Shown here: piece by piece, positions 41,045 to 49,266 of the stretch
Layout of the letters: each line of letters starts with the position of its first letter
How positions within the stretch are numbered: position 1 is the first letter of the stretch
Source: Maritimibacter alkaliphilus
Lineage (GTDB): Bacteria; Pseudomonadota; Alphaproteobacteria; Rhodobacterales; Rhodobacteraceae
DNA: 64,000 bases
Assembly: GCF_019801605.1 (NCBI RefSeq)
Contig: NZ_JAHVIT010000001.1
Coordinates: 620,001 to 684,000, forward strand
Reading direction: 5' to 3'
Position numbers and translations under genes: made by a program
The notes under the pieces: generated by a model
Database searches by the model: none
What the model was told of the DNA's origin: nothing
Seen by the model: the letters and a program-made list of their open reading frames with translations, nothing else

Positions 41045-43081
41045 ATGACGAATGATCCGCTGCTCCAGCCGTTCCATCTCAAGCACCTGACGCTGAAGAA
41101 CCGCATCATGATCACCAGCCACGAACCGGCCTACCCGGAGGACGGGATGCCGAAGGAACGCTATCGGGCCTACCACGTCGAGCGCGCCCGGGCCGGCATC
41201 GCGCTGACCATGACGGCGGGCTCTGCCAGTGTCGCGCGCGACAGCCCGCCCGCCTTCAACAACATCCTCGCGTGGAAGGACGAGGTGGTGGGCCACATGA
41301 AGCAGCTGGCCGATGCCTGCCATGACGAGGGCTGCGCGGTGATGATCCAGCTGACGCACCTTGGCCGCCGGACCCGCTGGGACAAGGGCGACTGGCTGCC
41401 CGTCGTCTCGCCCAGCCATGCCCGCGAAGCCGCGCACCGGGCCTTTCCCAAGCGGATGGAGGACTGGGACATCGCGCGGATCATCGAGGATTACGCCCTT
41501 GCCGCCGAACGGATGAAGGCGGCGGGCCTCGACGGGATCGAGATCGAGAGCTACGGCCACCTGATGGATGCCTTCTGGTCGCCGCTGACCAATGACCTCG
41601 ACGCGCCCTATGGCGGCAGCCTCGACAACCGGCTCCGGTTTACTTTCGACGTGCTGCGCGCGGTGCGGCGGCGCTGTGGCGAGGACTTCATCGTCGGCAT
41701 CCGCTACGTCGGCGACGAGGACCTGCCCGGCGGGCTGACCAAGGCCGACGGGCTGGAGATCTCGCGCCGGCTGAAGGACAGCGGCATGGTGGATTTCCTC
41801 AACGTGATCCGCGGCCATATCGACACCGACGCCGGGCTGACCGACGTGATCCCGGTGCAGGGGATGCGCAACGCGCCGCATCTCGACTTCGCCGGAGAGA
41901 TCCGGGCCGCCACCCAGATCCCCACCTTCCACGCCGCCAAGATCCCCGACCTCGCCACCGCGCGCCATGCCATCGCCAGCGGCAAGCTGGACATGGTCGG
42001 CATGACGCGGGCCCATATCGCCGACCCGCATCTTGTGCGGAAACTCGTCGAGGGCCGCGAGGAGGACATCCGCCCCTGCGTCGGGGCGAACTACTGCCTC
42101 GACCGGATCTATCAGGGCGGCATGGCGCTGTGCATGCACAACCCTTCGACGGGGCGCGAGGTGTCACAGCCCCATGCGATCGCCCGCGCCGAGGTACCGC
42201 TGCGGGTCACCGTGGTGGGGGCGGGGCCGGGCGGCATGGAGGCCGCCCGCGTCGCGGCGGAACGGGGCCATCAGGTGACGGTGCTGGAGGCCTCGGACGA
42301 GGCCGGCGGGCAGGTGCGCCTGACCGCGCTGCAGGAGCGGCGGCGGGAGATGGGCGCGATCATCTCGTGGCGCATGGCGCAATGCGAGAAGCTGGGCGTG
42401 ACCTTCCGCTTCAACACCTATGCCGAGGAGGCGGAGGTGCTGGAGACCGATCCCGACGCGGTGATCGTCGCCACCGGCGGGCTGCCCCACACGGAGGTGC
42501 TGGAGGCGGGCAATGACCTCGTCGTCTCGGCCTGGGACATCCTGTCGGGCGACGTGAAGCCGGGGCGCGAGGTGCTGCTCTTCGATGACGCGGGCGATGC
42601 GACGGGGCTGCAGGCCGCGGAGGCGATCGCGCAGAGCGGTGCGCGGGTCGAGATCGTGACGCCGGACCGGGCCTTCGCGCCCGAGGTCATGGGCATGAAC
42701 CTCGTGCCCTTCATGCGGTCGCTGCAACAGCTGGACACGACTTTCACCGTCACGTGGCGGCTGCGGGAGGTCCGGCGCGAGGGCAATGCCCTGCTCGCGG
42801 TGCTGGGGTCGGACTACGGCAGCGTCACGCGCGAACGGCGGGTGGATCAGGTGGTGGTGAACCACGGCACGCTGCCGCTGGATGAACTCTACCTCGCGCT
42901 CAAGCCGCTCTCCTCGAACCTTGGCGAGGTCGATTACGAGGCGCTCGTGGCGGGGCAGGCGCAGGCGGTGGCGGCCAATCCCGCGGGCGCCTTCCGGCTC
43001 TACCGGATCGGGGACGCGGTCTCGGCCCGCAATACCCATGCGGCGATCTATGACGCGCTGCGGCTGGTGCGCGCGCTCTAG
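41045..43081 (+). CDS. NADH:flavin oxidoreductase, trimethylamine-dehydrogenase/N-methylproline-demethylase-like
   Basis: A 678-residue enzyme with an old-yellow-enzyme barrel (residues ~1-335, FMN), an iron-sulfur segment, and a Rossmann domain beginning VVGAGPGGMEAARVA (~residue 390). Relatives demethylate trimethylamine, dimethylglycine, stachydrine or N-methylproline, or reduce dienoyl-CoA. The segment CVGANYC...C provides Cys345, Cys351 and Cys363, but the position of the second cluster cysteine of trimethylamine dehydrogenase is Ala348. The start at 41045 was preferred because GAGGG lies 9 nt upstream, although ATGs at 41036 and 41039 are in frame. Regulated probably by the divergent TetR gene. 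It overlaps the LysR stop by 4 bp, tail to tail. Confidence 0.87.
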   Translation: MTNDPLLQPFHLKHLTLKNRIMITSHEPAYPEDGMPKERYRAYHVERARAGIALTMTAGSASVARDSPPAFNNILAWKDEVVGHMKQLADACHDEGCAVMIQLTHLGRRTRWDKGDWLPVVSPSHAREAAHRAFPKRMEDWDIARIIEDYALAAERMKAAGLDGIEIESYGHLMDAFWSPLTNDLDAPYGGSLDNRLRFTFDVLRAVRRRCGEDFIVGIRYVGDEDLPGGLTKADGLEISRRLKDSGMVDFLNVIRGHIDTDAGLTDVIPVQGMRNAPHLDFAGEIRAATQIPTFHAAKIPDLATARHAIASGKLDMVGMTRAHIADPHLVRKLVEGREEDIRPCVGANYCLDRIYQGGMALCMHNPSTGREVSQPHAIARAEVPLRVTVVGAGPGGMEAARVAAERGHQVTVLEASDEAGGQVRLTALQERRREMGAIISWRMAQCEKLGVTFRFNTYAEEAEVLETDPDAVIVATGGLPHTEVLEAGNDLVVSAWDILSGDVKPGREVLLFDDAGDATGLQAAEAIAQSGARVEIVTPDRAFAPEVMGMNLVPFMRSLQQLDTTFTVTWRLREVRREGNALLAVLGSDYGSVTRERRVDQVVVNHGTLPLDELYLALKPLSSNLGEVDYEALVAGQAQAVAANPAGAFRLYRIGDAVSARNTHAAIYDALRLVRAL

Positions 43082-43989
43082 CGCGCCGCCGTCCCGGCGG
43101 GCCCCTGCCGGGTGAAGCGGCGCAGCACGTCGAAGAAGTTCAGGACATGAGGCCGCCGGTTGTCGAGCCGGGCGTGGATCGTCAGCCGCGTGCCGGGGTT
43201 CTCGCCGGTGAAGGGGCGGAAGGCCACGCCGGGGCGGCTGACCTGGCTGACACTGCGCGGCACGACGGAGAGGCCGACGCCCACCGAGACCAGCGAGATC
43301 GCGGTCTGGTAGTCCTGCGCGAAGGCCTGGTTGCGCGGGGTGAACCCGTTGAGCGCACAGCATTGCAGCACGTCGTCGGCAAAGCTGGGCCGGGGGCGGC
43401 GGGGATAGAGCACGAAGGTCTCGCCCTCCAGCTCCGGCAGCGATACGGCGGCGGACCGGGTGGCGATCGGGGAATTGTCCGGCAGCGCCAGCATCAGCGG
43501 CTCCTCGATCAGCAGGACCGAGCGCAGGTCCTCGATCTTCAGCGCCGGGCGGGCCACGGCGATGTCGATGTCCTGCTGGACGAGGGCGCGCTCAAGCTCG
43601 GCGTTGTTCATGGCCGACAGCGACAAGTCCACGTCCGGGTAATGCGAGCGGTAGGACTTGATCAGCGTCGGCAGCGGCCCGTGGGTGGCGGAGCCGACGA
43701 AGGCGATCCGCAGCCGTCCCGCGCCGCCTTGCCCGATCAGCCGCGCCTCGCGATAGGCGCTGTCGAGACGCTCGACCAGATCGCGGGCGCGTTCAAGGAA
43801 GACCTCGCCCGCCTGCGTGAGGCGGATCTGGCTGCGCGAGCGGTCGAAGAGCTGTGCGCCGATGTCCTTTTCCAGCGCCGCGATCTGGCGGCTGAGCGGG
43901 GGCTGGGCCATGTCCAGCCGGGCGGCGGCGCGGCCGAAGTGGCGTTCTTCGGCCACGGCGATGAAGTATTTCAGCCGTTTGAGTTCCAA
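43078..43989 (-). CDS. LysR-family transcriptional regulator
   Basis: A 303-residue LysR protein of CatR/BenM type. The winged helix reads LKRLKYFIAVAEERHFGRAA then MAQPPLSRQIAALEKDIGAQLF, and the periplasmic-binding-like effector domain follows (~residues 90-300). The only sensible start is a TTG at 43989; the in-sequence ATG just upstream is in another frame, and the longer open frame overlaps the hydrolase gene. Such regulators usually activate ortho-cleavage operons in response to muconate. Unusually it is last in the operon it probably controls (47 bp after the hydrolase stop), or has its own promoter inside it. Confidence 0.88.
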   Translation of the reverse strand: MELKRLKYFIAVAEERHFGRAAARLDMAQPPLSRQIAALEKDIGAQLFDRSRSQIRLTQAGEVFLERARDLVERLDSAYREARLIGQGGAGRLRIAFVGSATHGPLPTLIKSYRSHYPDVDLSLSAMNNAELERALVQQDIDIAVARPALKIEDLRSVLLIEEPLMLALPDNSPIATRSAAVSLPELEGETFVLYPRRPRPSFADDVLQCCALNGFTPRNQAFAQDYQTAISLVSVGVGLSVVPRSVSQVSRPGVAFRPFTGENPGTRLTIHARLDNRRPHVLNFFDVLRRFTRQGPAGTAAR

Positions 43990-44036
43990 GGCATGTCTTT
44001 CAGGCAGCCGGGGGCGGACCCCCGGCGTGCCGGGCC

Positions 44037-44876
44037 TCAGGCCATCTTGGCCAGTGCCTCGACGAAGTAGGGGCGGAAGCCCTCGGGGTTCTCGCTCATG
44101 GGAAAATGACCGATGCCGGGCATGACGGCAAGCGTTGCCCCGGGGATCGCATCGGCGGTGCGCTTGGCGTCCTCGGGGGTGCAGGTCATGTCGTATTCGC
44201 CCACCATGATGTGGACTGGCCTCGACGAGGTGTCGATGCCGCCCAGCTTGCCCACCAGACTGTCGTCCTGCGTGTAGAAGCTGAGATCGCCCCGGAAGAC
44301 GCCCGGCCCGGACTGCATGAACATCCACTGGGTGTTCCAGCGTTCCGCCTCGGGCCCCTGCGGCGCGATATTGGCCGACACCAGTGCCGCGCCCATTTCG
44401 CCGCCATGGGCGTCGGGGCGGTGGAACCAGTCGATGTCGTACCACGCGGGCTGGTAGTCCGAGGCCTCGATCGCGATGAAGCCCTTGAAGGGCGCGGCAT
44501 GGTTCAGCGCCAGTTGCAGCGCGATGCGCCCGCCCATGGAGCAGCCTGCATAGACCGGGTTGTCCAGCTCCAGCGCCGCGACCATGGCCAGCACCACCTC
44601 GATGTAGAAGTCGGTGGTGAGCAGGTATTCCTCGGTCTGCCAGCCCTCGGGGGGCAGGGACTTGCCGTGCCATGGCATGTCCACGGCGATGATCCGGTGC
44701 CGCTCCGTGATCTCGGCATCGTTCATGATGTGGCGCCACTGGCGGGTGTCGGCGCCTGCGGTGTGGAAGCAGATCACCGGCTGACCCTGTCCCGCTTCTT
44801 CGAAATAGATGCGGTGGGGGCGGCCGCCCGCCGTGATCGTCACGTAGCGTCCCGTGATGGGTTCAAACGCGCTCAT
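44037..44876 (-). CDS. Alpha/beta-hydrolase (enol-lactone hydrolase-like)
   Basis: A 279-residue alpha/beta-hydrolase. The oxyanion region is CFHTAGADTRQW, the nucleophile elbow AGCSMGGRIA (Ser), the acid lies near MVGEYDMT, and the histidine in PGIGHFPMSENP. The fold and length match 3-oxoadipate enol-lactone hydrolase (PcaD/CatD), which opens the lactone made by muconate cycloisomerisation. It lies downstream of the cycloisomerase and the SCP2-like gene, with a 4-bp overlap with the latter. Substituted lactone or meta-cleavage C-C hydrolase activity remains possible. Confidence 0.87.
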   Translation of the reverse strand: MSAFEPITGRYVTITAGGRPHRIYFEEAGQGQPVICFHTAGADTRQWRHIMNDAEITERHRIIAVDMPWHGKSLPPEGWQTEEYLLTTDFYIEVVLAMVAALELDNPVYAGCSMGGRIALQLALNHAAPFKGFIAIEASDYQPAWYDIDWFHRPDAHGGEMGAALVSANIAPQGPEAERWNTQWMFMQSGPGVFRGDLSFYTQDDSLVGKLGGIDTSSRPVHIMVGEYDMTCTPEDAKRTADAIPGATLAVMPGIGHFPMSENPEGFRPYFVEALAKMA

Positions 44877-45259
44877 GCCTGCACCTCCCGGCCGAGGGCC
44901 ATGAATTCCTTGAAGAACCGCAGGTTCTTGACCAGCACGAGGATGTCGCCCTCAATGCTGCCGCGGCCCGTTTTGACGAAGCCGAAGATGTCGTGAAAAC
45001 CCGCCTCGGGGATCGGTTGCCAGAATTTCTCCAGCGCCTCGGCATCGACCCGGATGGCAAAGCGCCACGGGATCTTGCGCGAGGGGCCGGGGGTGATCGT
45101 CTCCAGCGCGCCGCGATGGAAGGTGAGGTAGTACTCGTCCCCCTCCACCTCGATCAGCACGGTTTCGGAGAAGAGCGCGCCGAGCCGGTGCAGGTGCGCG
45201 CGGGTCTCCAGCGCGGCCCCCATGGCCGTGAGGCGCGGCAGCAGGTCTGCTCTCGCCAT
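44873..45259 (-). CDS. Small SCP2-like domain protein in the ortho-cleavage operon
   Basis: A 128-residue soluble protein. The strand pattern VLIEVEGDEYYLTFHRGALETI, split by turns, and the C-terminal IEGDILVLVKNLRFFKEFM resemble the SCP2 (sterol-carrier) fold, which binds hydrophobic ligands; the match is by eye. It is 1 bp from the cycloisomerase stop and overlaps the hydrolase by 4 bp, with GGAAAG upstream. Its position between cycloisomerase and enol-lactone hydrolase is where catC (muconolactone isomerase, ~95 residues) is normally found, but I see no CatC-like sequence. It may bind, carry or isomerise the lactone; function unknown. Confidence 0.7.
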   Translation of the reverse strand: MARADLLPRLTAMGAALETRAHLHRLGALFSETVLIEVEGDEYYLTFHRGALETITPGPSRKIPWRFAIRVDAEALEKFWQPIPEAGFHDIFGFVKTGRGSIEGDILVLVKNLRFFKEFMALGREVQA

Positions 45260-45260
45260 G

Positions 45261-46421
45261 TCAGTCTTTCCTTGCATATTTCTCGATGATCTCGGGGTCG
45301 GGGGTCACGCCAAGGCCGGGGCCCTCGGGCAGGTGCACCTGGTAGCCCTCGTAGCGCAGGCTGTCCTGCACGAGGTCTTCGACGAGGATCTTGGGCCCGA
45401 ACTGTTCGGTCCCCCATTCCAGTTTCGGCAGGGTGGCAAAGACGTGCAAGTGCCCCGCCGCGCCGATGGAGCTTTCCAGCAGGCAGCCGCCGTACATCTG
45501 CACGCCCTCTGCCGCCGCGATCCCCGCCACCCGCTTGAGGTTGTGGAGCGAGCCATGTTTGCAGAGCTTCAGCGACAGGACGGTGCCGGTGGCCGCGCGC
45601 ACCTCGCGGCTGGCCTCGGCCAGGGTCGAGACGCTTTCATCCATCATGATCGGGATCGCCGAGCGTGCCGCGATCCGGGCCGAGGCCCCGGTCTGACCCG
45701 CCGCGATGGGCTGTTCGATCAGGCTGACGCCAAGGTCCTGAAGCACGGGCAGGTAGCGGATGCACTCCGCTTCGGACCAGCCCTGATTGACGTCCGCCAC
45801 GATGGTCGTGCCCGAGGGCAGGGCCTTTTGCAGCGCGGCAAGGCGGGCAAGGTCGGTGGCGGGATCGGCAAAGCCCAGCTTGATCTTGAACCGCTTGAAC
45901 CAGCCCCGGTCGAGCATGGCCTGCGCCTCGTCGACCTCCTGTGCGGCATCGCCCGAGGCGAGCGCCCAGATCGCATCGATCGCCGTGCGCACCGCCCCGC
46001 CGAGGAGCACATGCGCCGGCACGTCCAGCGTCTTGCCCAGGGCATCCAGCAGCGCCATGTCGATGGCGGATTTCGCGGTGTAGTTCCGCTTGGCTGCGCG
46101 GTCCATGCGCAGCGTCGCGTCTTCCAGCAGGCAGGCGGGCTGGCCGATCAGCGCGGGGGCGAGGTAGGCGTCGATATTGGCCTTCATGGCCTCCACGCTC
46201 TCCTCGGCCCAGCGGGGGCCGCCGAGGGTGGAGCCTTCGCCGTAGCCGATGACGCCGTTTTCCAGCGTGACGGTGACGAAGATATAGCCCTGGTGGGTGA
46301 CGCTGGTGTTCGACAGCTTGTGATTGCGGGTGGTCGGGGCCTCGATGATCCGCGCGGTGATCTGGCGGATGGCGGTCTCGGTCAGGAGATCGCGGGCGAG
46401 GGCGCCGGGCTGGTTGGTCAT
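45261..46421 (-). CDS. Muconate cycloisomerase-like enolase-superfamily enzyme
   Basis: A 386-residue enolase-superfamily enzyme of the muconate lactonising branch. The N-terminal capping domain is followed by the barrel with RFKIKLGF (KxK catalytic lysine), VADVNQGW (metal Asp), LIEQPIA (metal Glu), IMMDESVS (metal Asp) and LSLKLCKHG (second lysine). These features define MLE-type enzymes, which cyclise cis,cis-muconates to lactones. The ATG at 46421 is 21 codons inside the open frame and starts the conserved N-terminus. Downstream of the intradiol dioxygenase by 59 bp, matching a catechol-to-lactone sequence. Dipeptide epimerases share the fold; the neighbours favour lactonisation. Confidence 0.87.
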   Translation of the reverse strand: MTNQPGALARDLLTETAIRQITARIIEAPTTRNHKLSNTSVTHQGYIFVTVTLENGVIGYGEGSTLGGPRWAEESVEAMKANIDAYLAPALIGQPACLLEDATLRMDRAAKRNYTAKSAIDMALLDALGKTLDVPAHVLLGGAVRTAIDAIWALASGDAAQEVDEAQAMLDRGWFKRFKIKLGFADPATDLARLAALQKALPSGTTIVADVNQGWSEAECIRYLPVLQDLGVSLIEQPIAAGQTGASARIAARSAIPIMMDESVSTLAEASREVRAATGTVLSLKLCKHGSLHNLKRVAGIAAAEGVQMYGGCLLESSIGAAGHLHVFATLPKLEWGTEQFGPKILVEDLVQDSLRYEGYQVHLPEGPGLGVTPDPEIIEKYARKD

Positions 46422-46480
46422 GGGCTGCCTCTTGTCGTTGAAAAGGACGGCGCGGGGGAGGTCGCGCCGCCCGGGGGGCG

Positions 46481-47350
46481 TCATTCCGCGGCGATATCGC
46501 CCAGCAGGGCGTTGTTGCGAATGACGAAGTCGAAGGTCATGACCAGATCGGTGTCGGCGCCTTCGGGGGCCTTGGTCATGGTGCCGATCAGCTCTTCCTT
46601 CACGGCAAAGACGCTGTCGTTGTCGAGGTACTCGGTCTCGCTGTCGTAAATCTGCGAGATCAGGGATTTGTAGCCGTCCTTCATGATCATGAAGTGGATG
46701 TGGCCGGGGCGCATGGGGTGGTGGCCCATGTACTTCAGCAACTCGCCCGCCGCCCCGTCATAGGGGATCGGGTAGGGCACGGGGCGGATCGCGACGAAGT
46801 CGTATGCGCCGTCGGCATCCGTCTCGAAGCGGCCGCGCAGGTTGAAGTCCGGCTGGTCCGGGTCCTGCTGCTCGTAAAGGCCGTTGGGCGCGTCTTCCCA
46901 GACGTCCATGGTGACGCCGGGCACCGGGTTGCCCTCGGTGTCGCGGATCGTGCCGGTGACGCGGACGGTCTCCTGCCCCTCGAAGTCCTTCTGGATGATC
47001 GAGGCGCCCTTGGGCAGAACCGGCGGGTTCTCGCGGTAGAACGGCCCCAGCACGGTCGAGATGGTCTCGTTATGCGTCGGCTTCTTGTCCAGCATGTCGG
47101 CCAGCACCTCGACGCCGAGGATGTCCGAGATCAGGATGAACTCGTTCCGGCTGTCGTCCGAGATGTCGCCGGCGCGGCGCATCCATTCCATCGCGCCAAG
47201 CCATTCCTCATAGGTCAGGTCGACCTCTTTCATGAAGGCGTGCATATGCTTGAGCGCGCTTTCGAGGATCTCGCGGTTGCGCGCGGGAATGTCGTCCGAC
47301 AGGGCGCCGACGACGGCCTCGGTGATGTTGTCCAGGGTGATGCTTCTCAT
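46481..47350 (-). CDS. Intradiol ring-cleavage dioxygenase (catechol/hydroxyquinol 1,2-dioxygenase)
   Basis: A 289-residue non-haem iron(III) dioxygenase. The four iron ligands are readable: Tyr159 in NGLYEQQD, Tyr193 in VPYPIPYDG, and His217/His219 in RPGHIHFM. The N-terminal helical dimerisation domain with TYEEWLGAMEWM is typical of catechol and hydroxyquinol 1,2-dioxygenases. It opens catechol-like rings between the hydroxyls to muconates. The ATG at 47350 follows GGGAGGA. With a cycloisomerase next in line, catechol-type cleavage is favoured; hydroxyquinol cleavage would call for maleylacetate reductase, not seen here. Confidence 0.92.
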   Translation of the reverse strand: MRSITLDNITEAVVGALSDDIPARNREILESALKHMHAFMKEVDLTYEEWLGAMEWMRRAGDISDDSRNEFILISDILGVEVLADMLDKKPTHNETISTVLGPFYRENPPVLPKGASIIQKDFEGQETVRVTGTIRDTEGNPVPGVTMDVWEDAPNGLYEQQDPDQPDFNLRGRFETDADGAYDFVAIRPVPYPIPYDGAAGELLKYMGHHPMRPGHIHFMIMKDGYKSLISQIYDSETEYLDNDSVFAVKEELIGTMTKAPEGADTDLVMTFDFVIRNNALLGDIAAE

Positions 47351-47492
47351 GGTGTCCTCCCAAGCGATCTGTTTGGATAAGATGGGGCAAGGCGTGATAC
47401 CTTGCCATGCCTTCAGAAGTCTTTTGCGATACCGTTCGGGTATCATCTGCGCCCCGACGGGGGGCCGGGACGCAGCGCGGCTTGCAGCAGGA

Positions 47493-49007
47493 TCAGCGGG
47501 TCAGGACCAGCGGGAACAGCGTCTCGATCATCGCGAAGATCACGACGAGGGAGATGATGTTCAGCCACAGGCCCACGCGGACCATCTGCTTGATCGTCAC
47601 TTCGCCCGAGCCGAAGGCCACCGCGTTCGACGGTGTCGCCACCGGCAGCATGTAGGCCGAGCAGACGGCGAGCGTCATGACAGCGGTCATCACCAGCGGG
47701 TCCATCCCCATGCCGACGGCGACCGAGCCCATGATCGGGAAGAAGGCCGCGGCGGTGGCGGTGTTGCTGGTCAGCTCCGTCAGGGCAAGGCCGACGACGG
47801 CGGCGATCAGCAGCACCACGAGGCCCGGCATGTCCCCGAAGGCCGCCACCTGGTTGCCGATCCAGACCGACAGGCCGGTGGCGGTGAAGGCGGCCGAGAG
47901 GCTGAGACCGCCGCCGAAGAGCAGCAGCAGGCCCCAGGGGATCTCGCGCGAGGCGTCCCAGGTCAGCAGGGCCACGGGCCGGCCGTTGGCGTCACGCTCG
48001 CCCGAGGGGGTGAGGAAGCAGGCCACGGCGGCGGTCATGGCGACCTGGCTCGACGAGATCTTGGCGAGGAAGGGCAGGGCGGCCTTCACGGCGGCGATCT
48101 TGGTCAGCAGCGGCACGGCCACCCAGAAGAAGATCGCGGCAAGGAAGATGATCGCCACCCGGGTCTCGGCCTTGGACATCGGGCCGAGGGCCTCGACCTC
48201 GCTGCGGATCAGCGCGGCGCCACCGGGCAGTTCGCGCAGCTTGGCGCGGAAGATCACCTTGGTCAGCAGCAGCCAGCCGATCACCAGCATGATCACCGCA
48301 AAGGGCACGCCGATCACCATCCACTGGGCAAAGCCCATGTCATAGCCCTGCTGTTCCAGCAGGTAGGCCTTCATCAGCGCGGTCGGCGGCTGGCCGATCA
48401 GCGTGGCGGTGGAGCCCATGGTGACGCCATAGGCAATGCCCAGCATCACCGCGGCAGAGAAGTTCACGTCGCGCCCGTCGTGGCCCTGTTCGCGGGCCAG
48501 GTCGCGCACGAGGTGCAGGATCGACACGCCGATCGGGACCATGATCACCGCCGTGGCGGTGTTGGAAATCCACGCCGAGATGAAGGCCGAGGCGATCATC
48601 AGCCCCAGCACGATCTGGTCGGGCCGGGTGCCCACGGCCTGGATCGTGCGCAGGGCGATGCGGCGGTGCAGGTTGCTGCGCTCGGTCGCCAGCCCGAGGA
48701 TCACGCCGCCAAGCACGAGGAAGACCACGGCATTGGCGAAGGGCGCGGCCATGGTGCCGAAGCTGCCCACGCCGAAGAGCGGGAAGATGACCAGCGGCAG
48801 CAGGGAGGTGACCGGGATCGGCACTGCTTCTGTCATCCACCAGATCGCCATCCAGAGCGCGCCGCCCGCGGCCACGCGCCCGGGCATCCCGAGGCTTTCA
48901 GGCAGGATCAGGGCGAGGACCAGCCCCGCGAGGGGGCCGAGCGCCATGAGTTTCAGGTTGAGGGTTTCGCGCGCCTCCGCAGGGGCTGCGCCGGGGGTGT
49001 CGTTCAT
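47493..49007 (-). CDS. SLC13/DASS-family anion:sodium symporter
   Basis: A 504-residue membrane protein of the divalent anion:sodium symporter family. Both Ser-Asn-Thr signatures are present (SNTATAVIMVPIG and SNTATAAAFFPIMGS), which bind sodium and the carboxylate. DASS members carry succinate, tartrate and other dicarboxylates, or sulfate. It is upstream of the dioxygenase on the same strand (142-bp gap), so it probably imports an aromatic acid, muconate or related dicarboxylate for the pathway. The specificity is not readable. Confidence 0.93.
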   Translation of the reverse strand: MNDTPGAAPAEARETLNLKLMALGPLAGLVLALILPESLGMPGRVAAGGALWMAIWWMTEAVPIPVTSLLPLVIFPLFGVGSFGTMAAPFANAVVFLVLGGVILGLATERSNLHRRIALRTIQAVGTRPDQIVLGLMIASAFISAWISNTATAVIMVPIGVSILHLVRDLAREQGHDGRDVNFSAAVMLGIAYGVTMGSTATLIGQPPTALMKAYLLEQQGYDMGFAQWMVIGVPFAVIMLVIGWLLLTKVIFRAKLRELPGGAALIRSEVEALGPMSKAETRVAIIFLAAIFFWVAVPLLTKIAAVKAALPFLAKISSSQVAMTAAVACFLTPSGERDANGRPVALLTWDASREIPWGLLLLFGGGLSLSAAFTATGLSVWIGNQVAAFGDMPGLVVLLIAAVVGLALTELTSNTATAAAFFPIMGSVAVGMGMDPLVMTAVMTLAVCSAYMLPVATPSNAVAFGSGEVTIKQMVRVGLWLNIISLVVIFAMIETLFPLVLTR

Positions 49008-49266
49008 TCGGGGTCCTCCGTCCCATGTCGCGGCTGACGGGCCGCCGACCGCGCCTGCGCCGCACCCGCGGGTGCGGGCGGGCGGTCTCCGGCCGGGGCC
49101 GGGGGTGCGCTGGTCTCAATCCTCCACCGGGCCGAGGGGTGGCCCGTATCTGGCGCCAGAGGTCACGGGTTCGGGGGCAAAACGCAATACACGGCCGGGT
49201 ATCCTGTCATACCCAAACAGGCATGAGGGGGTGTGAATGCGGGTCTCGCGGGTATCGGGCTGCGCC

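Noticed and set aside
43078..44739. LysR gene as a 553-residue fusion
   Set aside because: The upstream half is an out-of-frame shadow of the alpha/beta-hydrolase; a TTG at 43989 gives a normal 303-residue LysR protein.
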